The translations under genes and the position numbers were made by a program. DNA of 64,000 bases, taken from positions 23,011-87,010 of the forward strand of contig JAHDFP010000018.1 in assembly GCA_020628095.1 (NCBI GenBank), written 5' to 3'. The notes below the pieces were generated by a model. It was not told the DNA's origin. It did not search any database and saw nothing but the letters and a program-made list of their open reading frames with translations. The stretch is from Saprospiraceae bacterium. Lineage in GTDB: Bacteria > Bacteroidota > Bacteroidia > Chitinophagales > Saprospiraceae. Each line of letters opens with the position of its first letter. Positions within the stretch are counted from its first letter, which is position 1. Below are positions 1 through 8,397 of the stretch, in pieces.

Positions 1-906
1 ACAGTAACCGTAATGGAATCAAACAACGATTTAGAAGTAAACATTACCACTCAAGATGTGCTCTGTAATGGTGATGCCACAGGGTCCGTAGAATTAGACA
101 TTACCGGCGGTTCAAGCCCATACTTAATCACATTTAATTTTCCCAATATTTCACCCGACAATCTTCCAGCAGGAGACTACAATGTAGTTATACAAGATGA
201 GACAGGTTGTACGATAGATGAATCCTTTAGCATCGAAGAACCATCTCCTATAATGGTAGATTATAACGCTACATGTGACGAATTACCGACACTGATTATA
301 TCTGGCGGTTCTGGCGGATATACTATAGATACGGTGATGAAGGCTTCTATTGTAACTTATACCGTGGAAGACGTAAATGGGTGCAGCACTTCTCAAGATA
401 TTGAATTACTTACCTCACCTGACATAGAACTCGTAGAGATAACAGATCAAACAAATTTCTCTAACGGAAGCATTGATGTGAATATAGAAGAAGAAGGTAT
501 AAGTAGTATTATCTGGTACACCGAATGGGGAGAAGAAATCTCAACCGAAGAAGACCTTACAGATGCAGTGGCTGGAACCTATATCATAACGATCACTTAT
601 GACAATGGCTGCATCTCGACAGCATCTTATGATATATTACTAAACACAAGCATTATAGAGGATTTAGATAATTCTATTCTTAAGCTCTATCCTAATCCAG
701 TATCATCTATGATAACTATAGAGTATAAGGATAAGGCGGATTATAAGGTCAAAATTTATAATACAGAGGGAGAGTTGTTATATAAGAAGAATAATATCAA
801 AGAAAAGGCGTCAGTAGATGTACAAAATTTCTCATCAGGAATATATCTTCTCAGACTAAGTGGAGACGATGGAAAAGAGGTAGTCAAGAGATTTTTAAAA
901 CAATAA
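1..906 (+). CDS. SprB-repeat protein with T9SS type A sorting domain, 5' end missing
   Basis: The frame is open to the left edge (the four codons before the first Met read T-V-T-V), so this is the C-terminal end of a longer surface protein. The visible part begins with a SprB-type repeat (Cys-Asn-Gly-Asp-Ala-Thr-Gly, then PAGDYNVVIQDETGC) and a second, weaker repeat ending in VEDVNGC. The last 80 residues form a type A T9SS sorting domain: YPNPVSS, then KVKIYNTEGELLY, then SSGIYLLRL and a basic end. Such proteins cross the outer membrane through the type IX system, have this domain removed, and are anchored or released. SprB repeats are known from gliding adhesins; adhesion is an inference here. 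A strong terminator follows. Confidence 0.85.
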   Translation, partial: TVTVMESNNDLEVNITTQDVLCNGDATGSVELDITGGSSPYLITFNFPNISPDNLPAGDYNVVIQDETGCTIDESFSIEEPSPIMVDYNATCDELPTLIISGGSGGYTIDTVMKASIVTYTVEDVNGCSTSQDIELLTSPDIELVEITDQTNFSNGSIDVNIEEEGISSIIWYTEWGEEISTEEDLTDAVAGTYIITITYDNGCISTASYDILLNTSIIEDLDNSILKLYPNPVSSMITIEYKDKADYKVKIYNTEGELLYKKNNIKEKASVDVQNFSSGIYLLRLSGDDGKEVVKRFLKQ

Positions 907-930
907 ATCTCTCTGATTAAATAAAATTAA

Positions 931-967
931 GAGGGCTGTCAGATTGATTATCTGACAGCCCTCTTTT
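931..967. terminator. Bidirectional rho-independent terminator
   Basis: A perfect 13-bp stem (931-943 with 951-963) is followed by TTTT on the + strand and by a T-rich tract on the - strand. It sits between the converging sorting-domain gene and pckA and can serve both. Confidence 0.85.
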
Positions 968-992
968 CGTAAAACTCAATTTCATAGAATAA

Positions 993-2612
993 TTAAACCA
1001 ACTCTAATGTTTGTATTCGCGGAGCCGCTTGGCTTATATTTTTATCTACCTTATCAGCAAATTGCTCAAAGTTCTCATTGAACAATTCCGCCAGTTCCAT
1101 GCGCTTGTTATCAAAAGCCTCCTTATCCACCCAAGAGTTTCTTGGATGCAATATTTCTCCTGGGACATCAGGACAATAACTCGGTATCTGTAGATCAAAG
1201 ACTTCAAAATTAGAGTAAGAAATATCCTCTAGTTTTTGCTCTAGTACAGCATTGATAAGAGCACGGGTATGCTTGAGGGCAATCCTGTGGCCAATCATAT
1301 AAGGTCCGCCTGTCCATCCTGTATTGACCAGCCACACATTGACTTGATGTTTTCGGATTTTTTCTCCGAGTAGCTTTGCATATTCATTGGGATGCAAAGG
1401 CATAAACGGTGCACCGAAACAAGCAGAGAATGTAGCAACAGGTTCGCTTATGCCCTCCTCTGTTCCTGCAACCTTCGCTGTATAGCCTGATATAAAATAG
1501 TACATTGCCTGATCCACCGATAATTTGGATAGTGGAGGCAGTATTCCGAAAGCATCACAGGTCAGAAAGAAAATATTTTCAGGATGCTCAGAGACTTGAT
1601 CCTGGCAGTTATTCTTGATATGGTGTATGGGGTAAGAGACTCTAGTGTTTTGGGTAATGGAGTCATCATTGAAGTTAGGACGTGAGGTACCAGGAAAGAA
1701 TTTTATATTCTCCAATATAGCACCTGGCTTGATCGCATTCCATATTTCTGGCTCTGTTTCTTTTCTTAGTCCGATACACTTGGCATAGCATCCTCCTTCG
1801 AAATTGAACAAACCATCGTCAGACCATCCATGCTCATCATCTCCTATGAGCTGTCTAGAGCTATCTGCTGACAAGGTTGTTTTGCCCGTTCCACTCAGGC
1901 CAAAAAATACGGCCGCATCTCTTTCCGCACCGACATTAGCCGAGCAATGCATGGAGAGTGCGTTCTTATCCTGAGGTAAGTGATAATTCAGTACGGAGAA
2001 CATTCCTTTTTTGATCTCGCCTGTATAGCCAGTACCACCTATAATGATGCTCTTAGAGGAAAAATCAATAATAGAAAAGTTAGAACTTCTAGTACCATGT
2101 AGATTAGGGTCAGCAGAGTAACTAGGTGCGCAATAAATGGTCCACTCAGGAGAGAAGTCCAATATCTCTTGATCCGACAATCTGATGAACATATTATGCA
2201 CGAAATGTGCACTCCACGGTTTCTCTGCTATAACTCTTACTTTGATTCTAAAGTTAGGGTCAGAGCAAATTGCCGCATCCTTGATATAGACATCTTTGTC
2301 AGAAAGATATTGGCATATATTCTCTCTGAGAGTTAGAAAGTTTTCTGGTTCTATCGGTTGATTGATGTTATTCCAATCTACCGAATGCATGGTCATATTA
2401 TCTCGTACGATATATCTATCCTGAGGCGATCTTCCAGTAAAATTACCTGTATGGATAGTAAGCGTACCATTATGAGAAAGGGTTCCTTGGTTAGTCCTTA
2501 GCGTGTGTTCCACTAAGTCTTTAGGTTTGAGGTTCCAGAAAGCTGATTTCCATGTTTCGATGTGGCTAGTTGTAAGTGAAGCGTTAGGATTTTTGATTCC
2601 AAATTGGCGCAT
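993..2612 (-). CDS. pckA: Phosphoenolpyruvate carboxykinase (ATP)
   Basis: Converts oxaloacetate plus ATP to phosphoenolpyruvate, CO2 and ADP in the cytosol, the entry step of gluconeogenesis. The 539-residue length fits the ATP-dependent family. Visible motifs are RSPQDRYIV near residue 61, the substrate and metal region GGTGYTGEIKKG (192-203), the P-loop GLSGTGKTT (238-246) and the metal-binding IGDDEHGW (256-263). It stands alone and is transcribed away from a Crp/Fnr regulator. The 311-bp region between them has a palindrome that could be a regulator site, which would fit carbon-source control, but this is inference. The ATG at 2612 begins the normal N-terminus. No Shine-Dalgarno sequence is seen, as is usual in this phylum. 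Confidence 0.97.
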   Translation of the reverse strand: MRQFGIKNPNASLTTSHIETWKSAFWNLKPKDLVEHTLRTNQGTLSHNGTLTIHTGNFTGRSPQDRYIVRDNMTMHSVDWNNINQPIEPENFLTLRENICQYLSDKDVYIKDAAICSDPNFRIKVRVIAEKPWSAHFVHNMFIRLSDQEILDFSPEWTIYCAPSYSADPNLHGTRSSNFSIIDFSSKSIIIGGTGYTGEIKKGMFSVLNYHLPQDKNALSMHCSANVGAERDAAVFFGLSGTGKTTLSADSSRQLIGDDEHGWSDDGLFNFEGGCYAKCIGLRKETEPEIWNAIKPGAILENIKFFPGTSRPNFNDDSITQNTRVSYPIHHIKNNCQDQVSEHPENIFFLTCDAFGILPPLSKLSVDQAMYYFISGYTAKVAGTEEGISEPVATFSACFGAPFMPLHPNEYAKLLGEKIRKHQVNVWLVNTGWTGGPYMIGHRIALKHTRALINAVLEQKLEDISYSNFEVFDLQIPSYCPDVPGEILHPRNSWVDKEAFDNKRMELAELFNENFEQFADKVDKNISQAAPRIQTLELV

Positions 2613-2635
2613 ATCTCTTTTTGATTTGTGCGACT

Positions 2636-2643
2636 CAAAATTA
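2636..2643 (-). promoter_or_regulatory. Possible -7 element for pckA
   Basis: On the - strand this reads TAATTTTG, matching the Bacteroidota -7 consensus TAnnTTTG, 24 bases before the pckA start. No TTG lies at the expected -33 spacing, so the call is weak. Confidence 0.3.
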
Positions 2644-2775
2644 GACTTAGACTTTCCCTTCGATAGTGTGTTCCTTACATGAAGCCGAGGCGAAAACTGA
2701 CTTTTTAATAGTGTCAGAAAAACAAAAAGCCTTTATAGATTGGAAGAAAGATTATCATATACGCATAATTTATAA

Positions 2776-2798
2776 TATGTTAAAATTGTGTTAACATA
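2776..2798. promoter_or_regulatory. Candidate operator palindrome
   Basis: Perfect inverted repeat TATGTTAA-N7-TTAACATA, 23 bp in total. The size and symmetry suit a dimeric Crp/Fnr-type regulator. It lies 126 bp before the regulator gene and 164 bp before pckA. Binding by the neighbouring regulator is an inference; the sequence is not the E. coli Crp or Fnr consensus. Confidence 0.4.
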
Positions 2799-2923
2799 AT
2801 CATTGCTCTTCCCAACATGTAGACCTGCTTGCACATCAATAACAAAGAAAAAATTGAAATTTATTTACGAGACAGTAGGGGTATTCGGTTTGGCGTTCAT
2901 CATAGGAAATAAAAGATCTGCCA

Positions 2924-3613
2924 ATGGATTATTCTGCAAAATTTACAGCTTTAGAGGGATTAAAAATATTTTCAGTACTTCCACAAATTCAATTAGAAGC
3001 ACTTTCGCATCATTGTATAAAAGCAGAAATACCCAAAAATGAATTTATCTTTTCTGTAGGAGACACTATACAATACGTATGTGTTGTAATAGAGGGTTCT
3101 GTAAAAGTCGGACTCAATACGCAATCCGATAGAATACTTATAAAAGAAATAGCCCATCAAAACGATCTTATAGGAGAAAACTTACTACCTGATGCCAAAT
3201 ACAGAAGGCAATTCGCCCAAGCTCTGACTCCTGTGAGCTTACTCAAAATACCTATGAGCTATTACAAATCGCTACTAGAAAAGAATCCACTACTATGCCA
3301 TGAGCTTACTAAGTTGTTCGTCAACAAATTATCTCAACTAGAAGAGAGAATGAACAATTTCATTTTCAAAAAAGCACAAACGCGCATAGTGACCTTCTTA
3401 AAAAATACTGCCCTCAGAAAGGGAATTAAAATAGGTATAGACGAAATTCTAATTAACCACGGACTATCTCACAAGGAAATAGCCAACATTACAGATACTT
3501 CCAGACAGACTGTAGCACGCGTTTTGGGAGAACTAAAGAAAAATGGAATAATTCATTTTAGTACACGGAAACCCAACAAGATACTTATCCGAGATATGAT
3601 GAGTTTGTGTTAG
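2924..3613 (+). CDS. Crp/Fnr family transcriptional regulator
   Basis: A 229-residue regulator with an N-terminal cyclic-nucleotide-binding-type beta barrel (about residues 12-120) and a C-terminal winged helix. The barrel keeps GE at 84-85 and Arg residues at 94-95, in the place of the ligand-binding GE...R motif of Crp. The DNA-binding helix-turn-helix is LSHKEIANITDTSRQTVARV (181-200). There is no N-terminal cysteine cluster, so it is not an iron-sulfur oxygen sensor like Fnr. The ligand cannot be read from sequence. It is divergent from pckA, which suggests autoregulation and possibly control of pckA from the shared palindrome. A start further upstream would lack homology, so ATG 2924 is preferred. 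Confidence 0.9.
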   Translation: MDYSAKFTALEGLKIFSVLPQIQLEALSHHCIKAEIPKNEFIFSVGDTIQYVCVVIEGSVKVGLNTQSDRILIKEIAHQNDLIGENLLPDAKYRRQFAQALTPVSLLKIPMSYYKSLLEKNPLLCHELTKLFVNKLSQLEERMNNFIFKKAQTRIVTFLKNTALRKGIKIGIDEILINHGLSHKEIANITDTSRQTVARVLGELKKNGIIHFSTRKPNKILIRDMMSLC

Positions 3614-3639
3614 AACATGTTAATTAGTATAATACTTAG

Positions 3640-3675
3640 AAAGTCTTCGGCACTAGTTGGGGACTTTTTGTTTTT
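3640..3675 (+). terminator. Rho-independent terminator after the Crp/Fnr gene
   Basis: AAAGTC (3640-3645) pairs with GACTTT (3662-3667), extended inward by G-T and C-G pairs, and is followed by TTTTTGTTTTT-like sequence. Confidence 0.65.
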
Positions 3676-3731
3676 AGATGGAAATAAGTAGGATTTAGCG
3701 AGGGATCATCTATCAAATTGTTATGTTATCC

Positions 3732-3739
3732 TATCTTTG
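3732..3739 (+). promoter_or_regulatory. Possible -7 element before terC
   Basis: TATCTTTG fits TAnnTTTG exactly and lies 23 bases before the TerC start. The nearest TTG (3718-3720) is only 11 bases upstream, too close for a normal -33 box, so only the -7 part is supported. Confidence 0.4.
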
Positions 3740-3762
3740 AACAGAAATAAAAAAGTTCTAAT

Positions 3763-4605
3763 ATGTTATGGATGGTCATGCCAGATTTTGCCAGTTCAGA
3801 AGTATGGATGAGTCTACTTACACTGACTTTTCTAGAAATTGTATTAGGTGTCGATAACATTATTTTTATATCGATCGCCGCAGGAAAAATAGACGAAAAA
3901 GATCGCAAAAAGGCTACTAACATCGGTCTTATATTGGCTATGGTCATGAGAATAGCCTTGCTATTCGGAATATCCATATTGATAGCCATGAAAGACCCTT
4001 GGATCAAAATCGACAATGATTTCTTTCTTGGCGGATTTTCTGGACAGAGCCTCATTCTTATAGCGGGTGGATTATTCCTTCTATACAAAAGTGTCACAGA
4101 AATACATCATAAGCTAGAGGGAGATTCGCATGAAAATGCGGGGAAAGGAAAAAATTCCACTTTCACCAATGCTATAATACAAATCACACTTATCAATATA
4201 GTTTTCTCATTTGATTCCATATTGACCGCTGTAGGTATGACTAATGGATTAGAAGGGGCATTGGTTATTATGGTGGTAGCCGTCGTTGTATCAGTCCTGG
4301 TCATGATGCTATTCGCAGTACCAGTAGGTAATTTTGTCAATAAGCATCCGACTATTCAGATGCTTGGACTATCGTTTTTAATTCTCATCGGATTCATGCT
4401 TATCGTAGAGGGATGTCATCTGGCACATGTTTCTTTCTTGGGTAACGAAATAGGTGCCGTGCCGAAAGGATATCTATATTTTGCTATTGCATTCTCACTA
4501 TTAGTGGAGTTCCTCAATATGAAATTGAGGAAAAAACAAAAACCAGTACAACTCAATAACGCCATACAAGAGGCTAAACAAGATGGAATAACGGACTATG
4601 CTTAA
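3763..4605 (+). CDS. TerC family integral membrane protein (probable Mn/metal exporter type)
   Basis: A 280-residue polytopic membrane protein of the TerC/Alx family, whose studied members export manganese or support metalation of secreted proteins. Family motifs with acidic intramembrane residues are clear: LEIVLGVDNIIFISI near residue 25, and the repeat-related FSFDSILTAVGM near residue 150. About seven hydrophobic segments are separated by a charged loop (HHKLEGDSHENAGKGKN). ATG 3763 follows a -7 element; ATG 3778 is also possible. The stop codon overlaps the exonuclease start by 8 bases, so they are probably translated together. The link between a metal exporter and an exonuclease is not explained by the sequence. 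Confidence 0.9.
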   Translation: MLWMVMPDFASSEVWMSLLTLTFLEIVLGVDNIIFISIAAGKIDEKDRKKATNIGLILAMVMRIALLFGISILIAMKDPWIKIDNDFFLGGFSGQSLILIAGGLFLLYKSVTEIHHKLEGDSHENAGKGKNSTFTNAIIQITLINIVFSFDSILTAVGMTNGLEGALVIMVVAVVVSVLVMMLFAVPVGNFVNKHPTIQMLGLSFLILIGFMLIVEGCHLAHVSFLGNEIGAVPKGYLYFAIAFSLLVEFLNMKLRKKQKPVQLNNAIQEAKQDGITDYA

Positions 4606-5434
4606 AAACACATTCGAGCTAAAAAAAGACATTGTTTTTTTCGATGTAGAGGCCACAGGACTCAATGTCGTCAAAGATAGAATCATACAAATAGCACTGA
4701 TCAAATTCTCTCAGGATACTGAAGAGCCTCAAGAACTCATGATGCTTATCAACCCAGGTCATGTGCTAATCAGCGAAGAGGCATTTGCGGTACACGGGAT
4801 ATCTCCTTCCATGTTAGCTAACAAGCCGACTTTTGATAAGGTAGCGGAGAGGTTATGGGATTTTATAGGAGATGCCGATCTAGCAGGTTATAATTCTGAT
4901 AGATTTGACATTCCTATTTTGATGGAAGAATTTGCCAGATGTGGGATGGAATTGGATTTGGATAATAGAAAAACTGTGGACGTCCAGAAGATATTCTATA
5001 AGATGGAGCCACGTACGCTTTCTGCGGCTTATAGACTATACTGTGACAAGCATATAGATAACGCCCATGATGCTCTGGCCGACGTTAGAGCCACAGTAGA
5101 AGTACTACAGGGACAAATCAGACGTTATAAAGACGTAGAATATATAGATGGTGACGGATTTACACATCCAGCGCCCATAGATAATAACATCGACAAGCTG
5201 GCCTCATTTACTAATGATGCCAGAACGGTGGATGTCACACAACGCTTGAAGTACAATCAAAGAGGAGAAATCGTATTCAACTTTGGAAAGTATATAGGTA
5301 AAAATGCAGCAGAAATACTCTCAAAGGACAGACAATACTATAATTGGATCTTGGAAAAAGATTTCTCTGCGCAAGTCAAACAAATCGTTAAGCGCATTGT
5401 CAAGGAGTATGATCAAGCAAATCCTAAGTCTTAG
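4598..5434 (+). CDS. DEDDh 3'-5' exonuclease (DnaQ/ExoX-like)
   Basis: A 278-residue nuclease with the three exonuclease motifs: DVE (Asp16, Glu18), the second-motif Asp104 in GYNSDRFDIP, and HDALADV with His157 and Asp162, which places it in the DEDDh class (DnaQ, ExoX, RNase T). After the nuclease domain a separate C-terminal segment (about 215-275, FNFGKYIGKNAAEIL...YYNWIL) matches the ExoX-like C-terminal domain found on many Bacteroidota exonucleases. The likely role is trimming DNA ends in repair or proofreading; it is not the polymerase epsilon subunit by context. It overlaps terC by 8 bases and the next lipoprotein gene by 26 bases, so it is the middle of an operon. Confidence 0.88.
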   Translation: MLKNTFELKKDIVFFDVEATGLNVVKDRIIQIALIKFSQDTEEPQELMMLINPGHVLISEEAFAVHGISPSMLANKPTFDKVAERLWDFIGDADLAGYNSDRFDIPILMEEFARCGMELDLDNRKTVDVQKIFYKMEPRTLSAAYRLYCDKHIDNAHDALADVRATVEVLQGQIRRYKDVEYIDGDGFTHPAPIDNNIDKLASFTNDARTVDVTQRLKYNQRGEIVFNFGKYIGKNAAEILSKDRQYYNWILEKDFSAQVKQIVKRIVKEYDQANPKS

Positions 5435-6194
5435 CATATTCGTTCTCTTTATTACCATTTATTCCTGCGAAGAAACAGAAGATGGATGTCTGGATTTATT
5501 AGGTGCTAATTATGATGTGCATGCGGTCAGTGCTTGTGACTCGTGCTGTACCTACCCCACTCTCAGAATCAACTATCGTCTGATGTACGATACATTAGCT
5601 ATCAGTACAAGGGATACATTTTATATAGAGGAGAAAGATACCTTTAGACTAAAGAGTCTTCAATTTCCTATTTCTGATATACAATTACACGGAACTCTGG
5701 AAGATTATGAGATAAGGGACTCATTGAAAATTAATAATCTAGTAGACAAAGATGACTATCAATTACTAAGAACAGCCAAAACCTATTCCATAGGAGACAT
5801 AAGATTTGAAGATTATTTGGATAGTATATCTTTATCCATAGGATTAGATTCTGACCTACTGCAGATGTACGCACCTTATGACGAGATAGATCAGAACAGT
5901 ACTCTGGACGAAGTTATAGATAGTCTTTATGTAGAAACAATAGAAGAATTTAATCTACTCAAATTTCAATTTCAGCTAGCAGATAGCATCAGGCTGATAG
6001 AAGTATGTTGTCAGCGACCTGAAATATTACAATTTCCGCTGGATACAAGTAATGTCGGCGGAAGCAACTTTCTGATCAATATGGAAGTAGATATAAAAGA
6101 ACTGATCGGAGATACGAAAGCATCATACACTGACGAACAGATCGCAAATATTCTGGAACAAAATCTTTATAATTCTATTTCTATTAAAAAGTAA
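5409..6194 (+). CDS. MbnP-like lipoprotein
   Basis: I place the start at ATG 5409 because it gives a lipoprotein signal peptide with the lipid-modified Cys at residue 20 (TIYSC); a longer frame from 5304 overlaps the exonuclease and spoils this. The protein (261 residues) has the layout of the MbnP family: a beta-rich domain with FRLKSLQFPISDIQL and, later, SISLSIGLD. It lies directly before a MauG/MbnH-type di-haem protein, the usual partner, with only three bases between. In methanobactin operons MbnH oxidises a Trp of MbnP to kynurenine. This protein contains no Trp at all, so that exact reaction cannot occur. An early Cys cluster (CDSCC) may bind metal. Family assignment is moderate; the pairing supports it. 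Confidence 0.65.
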   Translation: MIKQILSLSIFVLFITIYSCEETEDGCLDLLGANYDVHAVSACDSCCTYPTLRINYRLMYDTLAISTRDTFYIEEKDTFRLKSLQFPISDIQLHGTLEDYEIRDSLKINNLVDKDDYQLLRTAKTYSIGDIRFEDYLDSISLSIGLDSDLLQMYAPYDEIDQNSTLDEVIDSLYVETIEEFNLLKFQFQLADSIRLIEVCCQRPEILQFPLDTSNVGGSNFLINMEVDIKELIGDTKASYTDEQIANILEQNLYNSISIKK

Positions 6195-6197
6195 ATA

Positions 6198-7298
6198 TTG
6201 ATCAGAGCGACGATTATATTATTTTTCTTTTTACTGCTGTCTTGCGATCCAGAGGAGACGCCTATGGAGAGAATAGACATCGATCTCACTCATATTCCCT
6301 ACAAGCCTGATACACTCCAGCTTGATGTGCCAGATTACTTTCCCATATTCGAACAACCAGAAGATAACATTCTCACCACAGAAGGTGCACGACTAGGACA
6401 ACATCTTTTCTATGACAATATATTGAGTAGAGATAGTCTGATGTCTTGTTCTACGTGCCATTTTCCAGAAGGGAGCTTTACGGATAACAAGGCCTTTAGT
6501 GAGGGCGTAGATGGGATAGAAGGTCCGCGCAGCGCCATGTCTTTGGTTAATATTGGTTTTTTCTACAGAGGTTTATTTTGGGATGGGCGGATAAATACTC
6601 TCGAAGAGCAAGCCCTTTTACCCATAGAAGACCCTATAGAATTACATACCACATGGATAGAAGTCATACCAAAGATTCAGCGCATTCCTGCTTATCAGGA
6701 AATGTACAGAGAAGCCTTTGGCATCACCAATGCTAATCAAATCACCAAGGAATTAACCGCTAAAGCCTTGGCCCAATTCCAAAGAACAATCGTCTCATCA
6801 GGAGAAAGCAAATATGACAAAGTACAAGCTGGAAGAGCCATTTTCACCCCACAAGAACAAATGGGGTTTGATATATTTTTTGATACCGAAATAGATCTTC
6901 CAGATGGTCAGTGTGCCCATTGCCACGATGGTCCTTTACTTACCACTAATGAGTATCTTAATAATGGTCTGGACGAGGCGGCTTATTGGGATGACTTCAT
7001 AGATACTGGTCATGGTGGCATTACGGGCAATCAATTTGACAAGGGAAAATTTAGAGTGCCGACCTTACGTAACATAGAATTCTCTGCGCCGTATATGCAC
7101 GATGGAAGATTCGAGACACTAGAAGAAGTGATGGAACATTATGTATCGGGAGGTGAGATGTCTATAGGAAAGAGTCCTTTTATGGACCCTGATTCTATCG
7201 TACTAAATCAAACCCACATGGAAGCTGTCATAGCCTTCATGAAAACTCTTTCTGATCCTGTTATGATGGAAAACCCAAATCTTTCCAATCCACACTAA
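6198..7298 (+). CDS. Di-haem cytochrome c peroxidase / MauG-MbnH family lipoprotein
   Basis: A 366-residue di-haem protein with two CxxCH sites, CSTCH (84-88) and CAHCH (239-243). The LLSC lipobox puts the lipidated Cys at residue 16, so it is periplasm-facing and membrane-anchored. Conserved family segments include EGARLGQHLFYD, FTDNKAFSEG, RGLFWDGR and RVPTLRNIEFSAPYMHDGRF. Such proteins reduce peroxide or carry out MauG-like oxidation of a partner protein. The partner is probably the MbnP-like lipoprotein just upstream. The start is TTG 6198; no ATG gives the signal peptide. The upstream stop TAA (6192-6194) is in the same frame, so the two genes are separated only by stop-ATA-TTG, which implies translational coupling. 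Confidence 0.88.
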   Translation: MIRATIILFFFLLLSCDPEETPMERIDIDLTHIPYKPDTLQLDVPDYFPIFEQPEDNILTTEGARLGQHLFYDNILSRDSLMSCSTCHFPEGSFTDNKAFSEGVDGIEGPRSAMSLVNIGFFYRGLFWDGRINTLEEQALLPIEDPIELHTTWIEVIPKIQRIPAYQEMYREAFGITNANQITKELTAKALAQFQRTIVSSGESKYDKVQAGRAIFTPQEQMGFDIFFDTEIDLPDGQCAHCHDGPLLTTNEYLNNGLDEAAYWDDFIDTGHGGITGNQFDKGKFRVPTLRNIEFSAPYMHDGRFETLEEVMEHYVSGGEMSIGKSPFMDPDSIVLNQTHMEAVIAFMKTLSDPVMMENPNLSNPH

Positions 7299-7345
7299 AA
7301 AAATAGCAGCCCAAGAATTACCTCTGAGCTGCCATCATTTATTAT
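7297..7345. terminator. Probable bidirectional terminator
   Basis: GCAGC (7306-7310) pairs with GCTGC (7328-7332), with a partly paired interior. On the - strand it is followed by seven Ts, on the + strand by a T-rich tract. It lies between the converging peroxidase and outer membrane protein genes. Confidence 0.5.
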
Positions 7346-7357
7346 TTTCTATATAAT

Positions 7358-8188
7358 TTAAAACCGATAGCTCAGACCAGAACTAGCAGAGATAAGATGC
7401 GTTCCTTGCAGATTATTAGGATGTACTCTAAAACCAACACCCCTTCTTATGATAAGATTAAATTCTAACTTCTCGAGAAATTTTATGTTGGTCCAATCAA
7501 AAGAAACCCCAAGCCCACCTTCTAAAAATATTCTTTGATTAGTGCTGATGCCTGGGTCAAAGCATTCTTCCATATAAAAAGACTCTATGTTATCATCTAT
7601 GAAATTGTCCGCATTACCTGGATTAATATTATCCGCCAGCAAATTAGAAGATCCTGAGATGCATAGGTCATTATTGTAGGAAGCTCCTATATTAGTTCCG
7701 ACACCTCCATACAGATTTAAAGGTCCTATCACTTTCAGTCTATATAAAAGACTGGCCTCCAATGCAAGTTCATCATGTGTTGTATGAAAATTAATGTATT
7801 CGCCTCGTGTAAAATCAGTGAATCTGTTTTCATAAGTTACGGCATCCACTCGATTAGGCATATAAACCAAATTGGTTCTTAATTCAAAATTTTTAAAAGA
7901 TGGATGCTCTAGACTTAAACCAAATCTGAAGTGCGGATTTTCGCATGTGCCTCCGACCATGTCTTGACCATTGAAGTTAAGGTCTTTGAGATCGGAAAAT
8001 CTATCATTAGGAATTTGATCTATAAAATATGAATGATCAAGATTATAAATCATATCCATATCGTTACCGATAGAAAAATTGATCTTGGTCACTTTGAGTT
8101 TATTGCCGAGACTAACTGTCTCTATCTCTTGAGCGCATGTATTGGACCATACAAAACAGGTAATTAAAACAGCATAAATAATTTTCAT
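7358..8188 (-). CDS. Putative outer membrane beta-barrel protein
   Basis: A 276-residue secreted protein of unknown function. It starts with a signal peptide (MKIIYAVLITCFVWSNTCAQ) and ends in SASSGLSYRF, a terminal Phe typical of outer membrane barrels. Between them are alternating hydrophobic strands such as NFELRTNLVYMP, ALEASLLYRLKVIG, LNLYGGVGTNIG and IFLEGGLGVSFDW, as in small barrels of the porin or OmpA-like type. Four Cys residues in the middle loops may form disulfides. It is a single gene between a terminator and a divergent surface-protein gene. I do not recognise a specific family. Confidence 0.65.
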   Translation of the reverse strand: MKIIYAVLITCFVWSNTCAQEIETVSLGNKLKVTKINFSIGNDMDMIYNLDHSYFIDQIPNDRFSDLKDLNFNGQDMVGGTCENPHFRFGLSLEHPSFKNFELRTNLVYMPNRVDAVTYENRFTDFTRGEYINFHTTHDELALEASLLYRLKVIGPLNLYGGVGTNIGASYNNDLCISGSSNLLADNINPGNADNFIDDNIESFYMEECFDPGISTNQRIFLEGGLGVSFDWTNIKFLEKLEFNLIIRRGVGFRVHPNNLQGTHLISASSGLSYRF

Positions 8189-8257
8189 CGTTCTTAGTTA
8201 TGAAGTGAAGATAAAATAGTTCAACATCGTAAATGTAAACCCGATTATGCGAACCAA

Positions 8258-8274
8258 ATCTTTACAAAAGATTA
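8258..8274. promoter_or_regulatory. Inverted repeat in divergent region
   Basis: Perfect AATCTTT-N3-AAAGATT, 70 bp before the outer membrane protein start and 124 bp before the choice-of-anchor-B gene. It could be an operator for either gene; nothing else supports that. Confidence 0.25.
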
Positions 8275-8397
8275 AGGCCCGTTAATTATTTCATAATAAA
8301 GTCATCATGACAGATTAGCTTGACGATAACAATGATACATTCATCGAAAAATATCTACTGCTCTCAGCAGATAATTATCTTTATAAATAAAAAAACG

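Larger units (their letters stand above)
2613..2923. other. Divergent intergenic region pckA / Crp-Fnr regulator
   Basis: 311 bp without a credible gene. It holds a perfect inverted repeat at 2776-2798 (separate entry) and a single -7-like element for pckA at 2636-2643. An open frame at 2803-3042 on the + strand overlaps the regulator in another frame and looks like chance. Confidence 0.6.

Noticed and set aside
2803..3042. 79-codon frame before the Crp/Fnr gene
   Set aside because: It overlaps the regulator in another frame and has no protein-like pattern.
3726..4097. 123-codon frame opposite terC
   Set aside because: It is wholly antisense to a clear membrane protein gene and has no family features.
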